A stretch of DNA of 64,000 nt from Rapana venosa (Eukaryota > Mollusca > Gastropoda > Neogastropoda > Muricidae): positions 5,548,805 through 5,612,804 of the forward strand of contig CM054155.1 of NCBI GenBank assembly GCA_028751875.1, written 5' to 3'. Position 1 is the stretch's first letter; each line of letters begins with the position of its first letter. The notes under the pieces were generated by a model that worked only from the letters and a program-made list of their open reading frames with translations, was not told the origin of the DNA and did no database searches. Of this stretch, positions 55,680 through 64,000 are shown in pieces. The translations under genes and the position numbers were made by a program.

Positions 55680-57490
55680 AGAAACCAAGATATCTCTTAT
55701 TCTAAAGGCTTTACACAAATATAAAGCAAGGCTGCGCACAATCTCAGGGTAACTAGATCCCATGAGTAGACAGAATCTAAATGAATTAGGCTGTCTACTA
55801 TACTTTACCGGAATGTAAATCTGTCTTACACCTTCTAGTACTGGACAGCACAGCACAAAATGAACTTCATCTTCCACTGTTTGCTTACATAATGGGCATA
55901 GCAACCTGAGGTCATCATCATCATGTTCTATATATCTAAATTTATGAACATTTATGTCTGATACACCAAGTCTAAACTTAGACATAATTCTTTTCAAATG
56001 TATGTCCATATCAAGCTTTTTATAAGGTTTGACATAGTGTGAACCTATAAATTGTCTGTACATTTGAAATCCTTCACTGTTTTGTATATGACCACTCCAC
56101 TGCTGCCAAGGGCAGTCAATCAGTCTTTGCCTGAAAACCTTGATAAACTCTCTACAATTTCCGACACCTTGATTGAGCCAAACAAATCCAAGCCAAGTTC
56201 ACATAAACAGGTGCTTTTCCCCTTGCCATCTAGATCATAAAGCATCTTGTAAGACTTAAAAGGTAACTTGTACTCATCCATATGCAGAATCTTAATCCAA
56301 CATCTGATGCATCTTACAGCAGCATTATCAGAGAGAGGATATCTATTGGTTTCACTATAAACAAGATCATTAGGTGTACGTCTATCTAAGCCTAAAAACT
56401 GCTTTAAAGCAAAGAGGTGTACTGATTCACAATGTGTAACAGCTGCATCCAGTCCCCAAATTTCCGCGCCATATAACACAGTGTGTTGTATTTGTGCATC
56501 AAATATCTTAATCAACAAGCCAAAAGCATTATTATTCAATAATCGTATTTTTTTCAAAACAATTAACAAGCTTCTTTTACTTCGACTTGCCAGATCTTTA
56601 CATGCAGTTGTGAAACTAAGCTTTGTAGAAAAACAGATTCCTAGATATTTATATACATTAATCACAGGCATGACTTTTCCATTGTACAGCCATTTTTCGT
56701 GAGCAGCTAAATAACCGCCTTTTCTGAATACAACAATGTTACTCTTATTCAGATTAACCTTAAGATCAAGTGCTGTTGCAGCACTGCTTAAGCTTTTCAG
56801 CTGCTGTTGTAAGCCTACAACAGTTTCAGATAGCAGGATGTCATCATCAGCAAGCAGAAGAATAAACAATTCTGTGAAATCTTGGGAAAAGTGGCACCAT
56901 GTTTACCTTTATTAATGACTTCTATGGCTAACTCATTAATGAAAACAGAAAACAAAAGAGGGTTACATACATCACCCTGTTTGACTCAAGTGGTGCAGTA
57001 TATTATGTCCGTCAGCTTAGATCCACATCTTATTCTGCTTTTGATATTCTGATACATAGCTCTCAAACAACGTAATAATTTATCCTTCACACCATTTTTC
57101 AGGATGATAGACCATAACAAGTTTCTATTAACAGAATCAAATGCTTTTTCAAAGTCAATAAATGCTACAAAGAGCTTACGGTTATGAGCAAACTGTTTCT
57201 GGATACATGCAAGTAAAGTAAACATATGATCTATAGTGGAATGCGCTCTCTTAAAACCCGCTTGGTGTTCACCTGTAATGTTGTTTTTCTTAACCCATTC
57301 CTGTAACCTATTATTAATGATGGTACTGTACAGCTTACTACTTATATCACTAAGAGAGATTCCCCTGTAGTTATTAGGGTTGTAAACATCACATTTTTGT
57401 GTAATGTTAGAATGATAGATTCAGTCCAGTTATCTGGAAAATGACCATTATCAAAGATTTTGTTGAATAATTTTAGCAGAAAAAGTACAA
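55680..57490 (-). mobile_element. LINE RT with C-terminal CCHC-like finger (third family)
   Basis: Minus strand, from 5': FDNGHFPDNWTESIILTLHK, NPNNYRGISLSDISSKLYS, HQAGFKRAHSTIDHMFTLL, then motif A LFVAFIDFEKAFDSVNRNLL, motif B VKQGDVCNPLLFSVFINELA and motif C FILLLADDDILLSE (LADD). A TGA stop stands just before VKQGD where Gly is usual, and the frame shifts near 56,885. The thumb region VNVYKYLGICFSTKLSFTTA follows, then a frame change and a C-terminal CPLCKQTVEDEVHFVLCCPV, a CxxC...HxxxC knuckle typical after LINE RTs. The 5' side is cut by the GA repeat at 57,497. Inactive. Confidence 0.88.
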
Positions 57491-57493
57491 CAT

Positions 57494-57496
<3 letters not shown>

Positions 57497-57589
<93 letters not shown>

Positions 57590-57590
57590 T
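57497..57590. repeat. (GA)n tract
   Basis: Pure GA with one AGAAG break at about 57,564, interrupting the LINE RT start. Confidence 0.95.
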
Positions 57591-57599
57591 GGATGTCAC

Positions 57600-58040
57600 A
57601 ATATCTCGCTATCAGGTCTACCATTTGGTTTTTTCCTTTCCGTTGTTTTTTTTAAATTTGCAGATTACACACGTGCTTAAATAGATTACTTTTACGCTTT
57701 CATGAACATTAATATATCAATTTAAAAAAATGCCTCTTTCTGCCCCCCCCCGCCCCCTCCCTCCACACCCATTCGCAGCATGTAAATGTGTACTATTTCG
57801 TCACAGTACAACACACCTGGAATAACTATATTTGGGGGATGCAAGATATGCTGATGAATTTAATCTAAGCATGGCTAATTAGACTTAAAAATCAATTCCT
57901 AGGCATTTGTGCATTTAATGATTTTTCAGCTGGGTCTTGAATTTATTTGTGTTTTTGATGCATTTTTTTAAAACAAATATGTTGAGAGCTTGTTCCATAA
58001 ATCACTGCCTGAATATAAGAACCTTGTCTTGTAGCGCGCG
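57600..58040. other. No gene seen
   Basis: AT-rich sequence with a short poly-C (57,744-57,755). Confidence 0.6.
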
Positions 58041-58042
<2 letters not shown>

Positions 58043-58098
<56 letters not shown>

Positions 58099-58125
58099 TG
58101 TGTGTGTGTGTGTTTGTGTGTGTTG
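58043..58125. repeat. (TG)n tract
   Basis: Nearly pure TG, abutting SINE family A. Confidence 0.95.
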
Positions 58126-58131
58126 TTTTGG

Positions 58132-58300
58132 TTTTTTTATTTTGAGGATAATGGAATAAGCATTCATGTGCTTTTTTTACATCCAATCCCCGTGTGTATG
58201 CAGTTTTGTAAGGTTTGTCATCCGTTCCCACGGAAAGCAGAACGGGTTTTAACTTGTGCGCAAGGTGTTCTGCGTGCGTTTACACACGGACCTGGGTTTA
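58132..58300 (-). mobile_element. SINE family A, tail half
   Basis: + strand text TTTGAGGATAATGGAATAAG, TTTTTACATCCAATCCCCGT, GTATGCAGTTTTGTAAGG, TGTGCGCAAGGTGTTCTGCG, ACACGGACCTGGGTTTATAG. A TG/TATG stretch follows to about 58,395. Confidence 0.8.
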
Positions 58301-58642
58301 TAGTGTGTGTGTACATGTGTGTATAGGTGTGTGTAGAGTATATGTATGTATGTGACTATGTGACTGTGTCTGTGCGTGTGTATGTGTGTGTGAACATACT
58401 CCATTTACCCACTCCTTTCCTTCACCACGAACACGGAACTGTACTTAACAAAAACTCGCACCTTTCACTAGCTAGCAAACCCCTTTTTGGTATGGGCAGC
58501 AATCATCTGAAGGGAACTGTTGATAATTATGATCGTGATCTGAATGAAGTACTGCTTCTTGCCAATGCCACCTCCAGGGTGTATGCACCTTCCTGCCCTG
58601 CTTGTGTGTGACCCTGTTCACTTTCTGCCTGCCCCCTTGCAG

Positions 58643-58762
58643 GAAAGACGTGCCTGATCAAGCACAACCACTGTTTGAACAATGGCATTTGCCAGGTGAC
58701 GGCCAGTGGCGGCATGCAGTGTCGGTGTCGGAAGGGCTACAGCGGCCCCAGGTGTGAGACAG
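58643..58762 (+). CDS. EGF-like exon 1 (phase 1-1)
   Basis: A 120-base exon encoding one EGF-like module: KTCLIKHNHCLNNGIC, QVTASGGMQCRCRKGY, SGPRCET. Six cysteines at C-x6-C-x5-C-x9-C-x-C-x8-C give the 1-3, 2-4, 5-6 disulfide pattern expected of the fold. The acceptor is strong (pyrimidine-rich CTTTCTGCCTGCCCCCTTGCAG), the donor is AG/GTCAGT. Both introns fall in phase 1, so the exon is a symmetrical shuffling module. CRKGYSGPRC fits the C5-x-x-G-Y-S-G-x-x-C6 site used by EOGT for O-GlcNAc on extracellular EGF domains. There is no calcium-binding DxNE consensus before Cys1. It should act outside the cell in adhesion or ligand binding. Two similar exons follow at 61,586 and 63,573; the parent gene is not identified. 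Confidence 0.85.
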
Positions 58763-58867
58763 GTCAGTAGCCACAGGTGGACAGCTTCAGGCTGGACCCT
58801 CCCCGCTTCTCCTGTGCCACAACTAGGCATGGGGGAGTTGCAGCGGAATTGGGAGGATCTGACAGAC

Positions 58868-59010
58868 ATGGGTAGTCAGATAGACATTGATAATCAGATA
58901 GACATTGATGGTCAGATAGACATTGATAATCAGATAGACATTGATGGTCAGATAGATATTGATACATTGATGATCAGAGAGATATTGATACATTGATGGT
59001 CACACATTTC
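58868..59010. repeat. Minisatellite GATAGACATTGATnnTCA, left part
   Basis: About eight 18-base units alternating GATAGACATTGATAATCA and GATAGACATTGATGGTCA, then variants with GATACATTGAT. It continues on the other side of a SINE at 59,424. Lies in the intron after EGF exon 1. The Asp/Ile-rich frame is a repeat translation. Confidence 0.9.
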
Positions 59011-59014
59011 ATTT

Positions 59015-59252
59015 CATTTCATTTCATACCACTTTAAGTCACGGCAGATTTCTCTCCGTGAAATTCGGGCTGCTCTCCCCAGGGAGAGCGCGTCGCCACA
59101 AGAGCAGCGCCACCCATTTTTTTTCTTTTTCCTGTCTGCAACTGTATTTGTTCCCCTATCAGAGTGACTTTTTTCTAAGAATTTTGCCAGGGACAACTCT
59201 CTTGTTGCCGTGGGTTCTTTTACGTGCGCTAAATAATTATGTGTAACACACG

Positions 59253-59283
<31 letters not shown>

Positions 59284-59423
59284 TAGCGCCCAGACCACCA
59301 CTCATGGTCTAATGGATGGGGGAAAAATTTCCGGTCCAAACGGGGTACGAACCGCCGCACACTTCAGACCCGGACTTTTCGCTTTCTAGACAGGCGCGTT
59401 ACCTCTAGACCACCGATCCACCA
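59015..59423 (-). mobile_element. SINE family B, full-length, inserted in a minisatellite
   Basis: Head at the right end: reverse complement GGTGGATCGGTGGTCTAGAG (A box) and GCGGCGGTTCGTACCCCG (B box). Body GTCTCATCCGAAAGACTAGC, GTGTAACACACGGGACC, AATTTTGCCAGGGACAACTC, CGCCACAAGAGCAGCG. The 3' end is CCACTTTAAGTCACGG on the + strand, next to a (CATTT)n tail (58,987-59,027). Confidence 0.9.
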
Positions 59424-59750
59424 TAGACATTATTGGTGGTCACACATAGACATTGATGGTCACACATAGACATTGATGGTCACACATGTACGTAGACATT
59501 GATGGTCACGCATAGACATTGATGGTCACACATGTACACAGACATTGGTGGTCACACATGTACATAGACATTGATGGTCACACATGTACACAGACATTGG
59601 TGGTCACACACAGACATTGGTTGTCACACATAGACATTGGTGGTCACACATGTACATAGACATTGATGGTCACACATAGACATTGATGGTCACACATAGA
59701 CATTGAATGTCACACATAGACATTGATGGTCAGAGAGACATGAATGATTG
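59424..59750. repeat. Minisatellite CATAGACATTGATGGTCACA, right part
   Basis: About 14 units of CATAGACATTG(A/G)TGGTCACA, some with an extra CATGTA, continuing the array at 58,868-59,010 after the SINE. The units have diverged in phase from the left part (CACACA replaces GATA at the joints). Confidence 0.9.
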
Positions 59751-59867
59751 GACAGGTATTGATTATCCAATAGATATCGCTTGACCATCCCAGTTTTGCA
59801 GAGAGAAGACCGTACCTTTTTTTCAAAGTGGGGTGAAATGTGAAGCTGTACAGCCTTTGTGGAATGG

Positions 59868-59985
59868 CCCCATCCCCGAGGCCGAATAGTGGCTACCTTC
59901 ATGGTGGGTGAAAATGGTCGTTTATGGAAAATCTCACCGCTTGGTGACCCAAGACATTGTAGCTGAGGAACAACACAACAAAGCG
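59868..59985 (+). mobile_element. SINE family D, 3' piece
   Basis: CCCGAGGCCGAATAGTGGCT, ACCTTCATGGTGGGTGAAAA, AAATCTCACCGCTTGGTGAC and GTAGCTGAGGAAC match the end of the copy at 49,551-49,925. Confidence 0.6.
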
Positions 59986-60049
59986 TCCTTGAACACAAGG
60001 TCCACAGATTCACCAGTTGTCTCTGTTCTTCTACAATTATTGGGATTTT

Positions 60050-60350
60050 ACAGTTCAGTGGTCACAGCACTCGCTTTCCCCCAGCCAAGGTTAAGCAACA
60101 TCGAGCGTGGTTACCACTTGGATGGCCTATTGGTGACCGTTTGTACGCCTTGGCTTCAGTACAGTCCTCCAGTTCACCCAGCTGTAAATAGGTACCTGCC
60201 TATTTAGGGTCAGGGAAAGTAAAGCAGCAGGGGAGAGGAGATGGGCGCCGCCCTCAATATGCTGGCCCCTGGAGAAGTTGAGGTCTCTGACGCCTCGCTC
60301 CCCTACGACCTTATAGGTTATGGGACACCTTTACCTTACCTTTTACAGCC
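60050..60350 (+). mobile_element. SINE family C, fourth copy
   Basis: CAGTTCAGTGGTCACAGCAC, CCAAGGTTAAGCAACATCGA, GTGGTTACCACTTGGATGG, GGTGACCG, CACCCAGCTGTAAATAGGTA, CGCCCTCAATATGCTGGC, TATGGGACACCTTTACC. An insertion of CCTATT splits the TGGATGG/GGTGACCG part. Starts directly after unrelated TTTTA sequence. Confidence 0.85.
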
Positions 60351-60420
60351 GTTATTTTAAACTTATTTTCCCTACTTTTTCTTCTGTCATCGTTTGATGG
60401 CAGCTGTGGTAGCTATAAAG

Positions 60421-60835
60421 TGGATCGGTTGTCTAGAGGCAACGCGCCTGCCTAGAAAGCGAAAAGTCCGGGTCGGAAGTGTGTGGTGGTTCGAATCCCG
60501 TTTAGAGCCGAAACTTTCCTCCCATCTATTAGACTATAAGTGGTGGTCTGGGTGCTAGTCTTTTGGATGAGACCATAAACCGAGGTCCCGTGCGCTACAC
60601 ACAATATTTAGCGCCAGTAAAAGAACTCACGGCAACAAGAGATATGTCCCTGGAAAAATTCTGTAGAGAAAAGCCACTCTGATAGGGAAACAAATACATT
60701 TCAGACAGAAACAAGAAAAAATATATAATGGGTGGCGCTGCCCTTGTGGCGACGTGGTGACCTCGGGGAGAGCAGCCTGAATTTCACGCAGAGAAGTCAG
60801 CCGTGACTTAAAGTGGTATAATTTTTTTTGTTAAA
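60421..60835 (+). mobile_element. SINE family B, full-length
   Basis: Head TGGATCGGTTGTCTAGAGGC (A box) and TGTGGTGGTTCGAATCCCG (B box), then GTGGTCTGGGTGCTAGTC, ATGAGACCATAAACCGAGG, GCGCTGCCCTTGTGGCGACG, end GTGACTTAAAGTGGTATAAT. Confidence 0.9.
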
Positions 60836-61344
60836 ATAGGCCCCGAGAATATCTACTTCTTCTCAGCAATGCGACAGACACTTGTGAAGTGATGAAGTGT
60901 GCGTGGCTGCAGGGCACCACCGGGAGTGAAGTGAGGTTTCCATCACCGCCAGCACTTCCGAGGAGTGCTCAACCAGCAGCCAAAGCTGCAGTCAGTCAGT
61001 CAGTCAGTCAGTCAGGTCAGAGGTATAGCCCTTACTCAGAAAAGCCTGTGAGAAAGAACGCTAGTCCCTTCTCAGGGCAAGGGCCGGATGAAAAACAAAG
61101 TATGTCAATACTTATCTGTAACCCTTGGGAACAACGATGATCACTGTAATCTATCAGCCTCTAATGCTGTCTTCAGAAACTGTCACTGTTTGCGTAGTTA
61201 TTAACTTTTGATCTTCAGTTTGTGGTGAGTCCTTTTTCTTTCTTTTTTTAGGGTGGTGAAGAAATTGTAATTGAATCCATGCCCTTGTTTGTTTTCCACT
61301 GTATTTTCACATTACGGATTTTTATTTTATTCTATTTTATTTTA
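60836..61344. other. Intronic sequence, no further exon recognised
   Basis: Contains a (CAGT)n run (60,990-61,018) and an AT-rich stretch, ending in TTTTATTT pentamers (61,318-61,358), the tail of the next SINE fragment. The 83-codon frame here (60,889-61,140) shows no domain. Confidence 0.5.
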
Positions 61345-61450
61345 TTTTTATTTTTTACCACTTAAGTCACGAGATTTCTATACGTGAAATTCGGGCTTCT
61401 CTCCCCGTGGAGAACGCGTCGCCACAAGAGCAGCGCCACCCTTTTTTTCT
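61345..61450 (-). mobile_element. SINE family B, 3' fragment
   Basis: CCACTTAAGTCACGAGATTT, GTGAAATTCGGGCTTCTCTC and GCGTCGCCACAAGAGCAGCG, then a poly-T. The rest of the element is absent. Confidence 0.8.
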
Positions 61451-61493
61451 TCTTTTTTTGTGATACTATAACTACCTTACTTGGAGTATTCAT

Positions 61494-61585
61494 GTGTGTG
61501 TGTGTCCGTGTGCGTGCGTGCGTGTGCATGCATGCGTGCGTGTGTATGCGCGCGCGCGCGTGCGCGCGTGCGTGTATGTGTGTAG
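61494..61585. repeat. TG/TGCG/CG tract ending at an exon acceptor
   Basis: (TG)n, (TGCG)n and a pure CGCGCGCGCG stretch run up to GTATGTGTGTAG, the acceptor of EGF exon 2. There is no polypyrimidine tract. Confidence 0.9.
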
Positions 61586-61702
61586 CTTCCGGATGTTTGC
61601 ACGGGGCTTTGACCTGTCTGAATGGAGGGACTTGCACGGTGGACGGGACATACGCGCACTGCATGTGTCGGAGCGGCTACAAGGGGGAGAGGTGTCAGAT
61701 AG
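61586..61702 (+). CDS. EGF-like exon 2 (phase 1-1)
   Basis: A 117-base exon: SGCLHGALTCLNGGTC, TVDGTYAHCMCRSGY, KGERCQI. Cysteines C-x6-C-x5-C-x8-C-x-C-x8-C. The donor is a consensus AG/GTGAGC; both boundaries are phase 1, matching exon 1, so the modules join in frame. CLNGGTC fits C2-x4-(S/T)-C3, the POFUT1 O-fucose site of Notch-type EGF repeats. The acceptor is odd: the 90 bases before it are TG/CG repeat (61,494-61,585). Frame, spacing and flanking exons support a real exon rather than chance. It is separated by 2.8 kb from exon 1 and 1.9 kb from exon 3. Confidence 0.82.
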
Positions 61703-61709
61703 GTGAGCT

Positions 61710-62115
61710 GTGTGGACATACCCTTTGTGCCGTCAGCGCCTGGGCTTTATCACGGCTCTTGATTAAACCATTGACGCTGGGGGCAACAGCAAGGTGAGAG
61801 GCTGTATGACCAGTGGCTTTTCCACTCATGGAATTCCACTTTACAGCTTCGTCTTTAGTGATCGACTATGACTCTCTGACTAGGAGGCTTGACTTGCACA
61901 GTCCTTATGTGCTGCAGCCCTGGGGACTGGTTGGCCTTTGGAGAACATCTCCAACGCTGACTGTCCTTATGTCCACTTGGCCGAGAGAGTGGGGATGTAC
62001 TGTGGGCAAGGCATCTCCACTATGATCACATTTCTGCCCAATTTCCGAAACAGCAGCTGCTTCCTCTGCTGTTTTGGAGGTCATCGTCGAAAACGACGGA
62101 CTAACATACATACAT
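61710..62115 (+). repeat. Interspersed repeat F, clean copy
   Basis: Same element as the degraded copy at 19,335-19,735. Landmarks: GGGCTTTATCACGGCTCTTG, ATTAAACCATTGACGC, CTTTAGTGATCGACTATGAC, TAGGAGGCTTGACTTG, GTGCTGCAGCCCTGGGG, GTGGGCAAGGCATCTCCAC, ending near ACATACATACATAC. It starts just after the donor of EGF exon 2. Confidence 0.8.
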
Positions 62116-62254
62116 ACACACCCTTTCCCAGCAAAGCTGCATTCACCCCCGCCCCCCCCCCCCCCCCCCCCCCCTGTTGCTGTGTGCTAGCTTCCCTCAC
62201 CTCCTCTGCTCAGACCTCTGTCTTCTTACAATGGCATCCGTCAGTCTCGGAAGA

Positions 62255-62307
62255 CTCTGGAGCGGCGCTGTAGGAGGTGTTCCTTCCGCTACAGCGCCTC
62301 TCCAGAG
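62255..62307. other. Near-perfect inverted repeat (19-bp stem, 15-base loop)
   Basis: Left arm CTCTGGAGCGGCGCTGTAG (62,255-62,273) and right arm CTACAGCGCCTCTCCAGAG (62,289-62,307) pair at 18 of 19 positions around the loop GAGGTGTTCCTTCCG. GC-rich. No T-run follows. A poly-C run lies just upstream (62,153-62,174). Its function is unknown. Confidence 0.85.
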
Positions 62308-62447
62308 CGCAAAGCCTGGGTCAGTCAGTCTGGAGGGCAAGCTGTTACCCACGCAGCAGACCCCCCTCACCCCTCACCTCCCCCTCCTTCCTCTCTCCTT
62401 CTCCGCGTCGCTGGAATAGTCCTCTGGAAAGGTAATCGCCGATACGC

Positions 62448-62600
62448 ATGGTTCCAGTGCGCTGAATAATTTTGTGTAACACACGGGACCTCGGTTTATC
62501 GTCTCATTTGAAATACTAGAGCCCAGACCACCACTCATGGTCTAATGGAAAGGGGAAAAGTTTCGGCCCCAAACTGTTGTCTAAATAGCAAAAGACTTTC
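62448..62600 (-). mobile_element. SINE family B, head-side fragment
   Basis: GTGTAACACACGGGACCTCG, GTTTATCGTCTCATTTGAAA, CAGACCACCACTCATGGTCT, then a decayed head with CAAAAGAC. Independent of the 3' fragment at 61,345-61,450, although both lie in minus orientation. Confidence 0.75.
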
Positions 62601-62774
62601 AGAGTGGTGTGTGGTCAGTGGTCAATTCTACGTCTCTCCACCAAATATTGATATTATACACATCCAAAATAATGAAGTGTTTTGTTGTTTGGACGAATCC
62701 ATCAAAGTGTGGACATGTCTGTGTGTCGGTGTGTGTCTGAAGGACCGAATGTGTGCTAGCACGTGTTTGTACTA

Positions 62775-62781
62775 ATGTGTG

Positions 62782-62833
<52 letters not shown>

Positions 62834-63312
62834 TGTATGTGTGTGCACGTGTGTATGTATGTATGTATGTATGTGTGTGTGTATGTGTGTATGTATGTAT
62901 GTATGTAGTAAGTATGTTTGTATGTCTGTATGTATACATGCAGGAATGTATGTATGTCTGTATGTATGTATGTAGTATGTATGTTTGTATGTATACATGC
63001 AGGTATGTATGTTTGTATGCAATATGTATGTGTGTATGTATCTATGCATGTATATATGTAGTATGTATATATGTATGTGTGTATGTATATAGTATGTATG
63101 TATGTATGTATGTATGTATGTATGAATGTATGTATGTATGTATGTATGCATGCATGCATGCATGCATGCATGCATGCATGCATGCATGTAGGCCCCCTAT
63201 GTATGTATGCACGTATACATGCAGGTATGTATGTATGTAGTATGTATGTATGTATGTATGTATGTATGTATGTATGCATGCATGCATACATGCATGCATT
63301 CGTGTGCATGTG
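62775..63312. repeat. TG, TATG and ATGC microsatellite block
   Basis: (TG)n to about 62,850, then (TATG)n with TCTG and ACATGCAGG interruptions, including a pure self-complementary (ATGC)n run at 63,147-63,188. The Cys/Met/Tyr or His/Ile/Thr frames are repeat translations. Confidence 0.95.
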
Positions 63313-63572
63313 AGGATCTACTATTGTTCACAAAGACTTTTTATGCCAAATTGAGCGGGCGCAAAAAACAACAACCAACAAACAACAACAACAACAAACC
63401 TAGACACACCCGTCCTCCCCCCCCTCCACCCATATTGTGTGAGTGTGTGTGTGTGTGTGGGGGGGGGGGGGGGTTGAGGAGGGTGCAGATGACACCTCGC
63501 TTTGTGTGAGGTCAGGCGATGTGTGCTTCATGACCCATGACCCCACCTTTCTGCCTGTTCCCCACGACAAAG

Positions 63573-63706
63573 GTAAGAGCTGCCTGGCGAAGGATGCTGG
63601 CTGCATGCACCAAGGAAGCTGTCAGCAGGGGGACGAGAAGTTCTTCCAGTGCCACTGTCCCCAGGGGCGGAAAGGCAGCAGATGCCACAGGAAAAAAAAC
63701 AGCACT
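63573..63706 (+). CDS. EGF-like exon 3
   Basis: Exon from ACGACAAAG/GTAAGAGC to AGCACT/GTGAGT: GKSCLAKDAGCMHQGSC, QQGDEKFFQCHCPQGRKG, SRCHRKKNST. Cysteines C-x6-C-x5-C-x9-C-x-C-x8-C. The 5' boundary is phase 1, so it can join exon 2 in frame, and the GKSC start matches GKTC of exon 1. The acceptor has a pyrimidine-rich CTTTCTGCCTGTTCCCC. CMHQGSC fits the O-fucose consensus. The donor GTGAGT leaves phase 0, unlike the others, so the next exon probably encodes something else (linker, transmembrane segment or another domain). After Cys6 comes a very basic RKKN stretch. The gene continues beyond the window. Without splicing the frame would run into TTGTC repeats. Confidence 0.8.
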
Positions 63707-63736
63707 GTGAGTGAGGGAGAGCTGACGACTACACGT

Positions 63737-64000
63737 GTCTTGTCTTGTCTTGTCTTGTCTTGTCTTCTCTGCTCTTCTCTCTTCTTGTCTTGTCTTTTTC
63801 TGTCTGGTCTTGTCTTGTCTTGTCTTGTCTTCTCTTCTCTTCCTTCTCTTCTCTTCTCTTCCTTCTCTTCTCTTCTCTTCCTTCTCTTCTCTTCTGTTCC
63901 CGTCCCTTCCCTTCCCTTCACTTCACTTTCTTTTCTTCTCTTCTATTCTCTTTCCTCTCTTCTCTTTTCTTCTTTCCTCTCTTCTCTTTTCTTTCCTTCT
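63737..64000. repeat. (TTGTC)n / (TTCTC)n / (CCTTCTCTTCT)n tract to window end
   Basis: Pyrimidine-rich pentamer and longer units, continuing to the edge of the window. Intronic to the EGF gene. The minus-strand Lys/Arg/Glu frame is a repeat translation. Confidence 0.95.

Noticed and set aside
58706..58996. Asp/Ile-rich protein with 18-base periodic repeats
   Set aside because: The frame is a translation of the minisatellite and overlaps the EGF exon in another frame.
58868..59750. CRISPR-like array of regular repeats
   Set aside because: Units are directly tandem with no unique spacers, in a eukaryotic intron and interrupted by a SINE. It is a minisatellite.
61345..62600. One SINE B split by insertion of the sequence between its two fragments
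   Set aside because: The intervening DNA includes EGF exon 2 and repeat F, and the fragment edges do not meet; independent fragments are simpler.
62599..63309. Long His/Ile/Tyr/Thr-rich frame
   Set aside because: Translation of TATG/TG microsatellite.

Overview
This window is eukaryotic nuclear DNA from an animal, most likely a marine mollusc (gastropod-like) or another lophotrochozoan. The evidence is split coding exons with GT/AG boundaries, several families of non-LTR retrotransposons (LINEs), many tRNA-derived SINEs, and very abundant di- to pentanucleotide microsatellites. There is no operon structure, and I see no convincing prokaryotic, viral or CRISPR content. The species is an inference; there is no diagnostic single-copy gene to fix it.

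Layout. (1) Positions 1 to about 21,900 look damaged: bases are systematically replaced by the identity of their neighbours, giving unnatural homopolymer runs. Repeats with cleaner copies elsewhere in the window (for example 19,335-19,735 against 61,710-62,115) show that this is probably sequencing or consensus error rather than biology. Ghosts of a LINE (about 9,690-11,400), several SINEs, a 2-kb CA block, a roughly 50-bp minisatellite and a pair of inverted promoter-like motifs can still be read through it. (2) 21,900-31,200 is cleaner: a decayed LINE on the + strand (23,830-26,600), a long GAA tract, TG/GA tracts and a LINE 3' fragment. (3) 31,200-38,300 holds minus-strand LINE parts: endonuclease plus the start of RT (32,650-34,290), and an ORF1 with a coiled coil and an SGNH/GDSL-type esterase domain (36,276-37,918). 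(4) 38,300-45,400 is mostly unassigned, with SINEs and one candidate signal-peptide exon on the minus strand. (5) 45,468-57,490 is a LINE graveyard: two close copies of one endonuclease/RT element with (GATA)n tails, plus parts of two other LINE families, interrupted by a 500-N scaffold gap at 48,501-49,000. (6) 58,600-64,000 holds the only host gene I can support strongly: three EGF-like exons on the + strand, the first two being phase 1-1 modules, part of a larger secreted or membrane EGF-repeat protein that continues beyond the window. Its introns carry nested SINEs, minisatellites and microsatellites.

How the parts relate. The LINEs encode the nicking endonuclease and reverse transcriptase that also move SINEs. 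Two SINE families and two apparent LINE 3' ends share a short 3' hairpin with compensating base changes, which suggests a common recognition tail. One SINE family has a composite head that looks like tRNA followed by 5S rRNA. These two observations, the ORF1 esterase, and the EGF exon whose acceptor lies in a TG/CG repeat are the most interesting points in the window.
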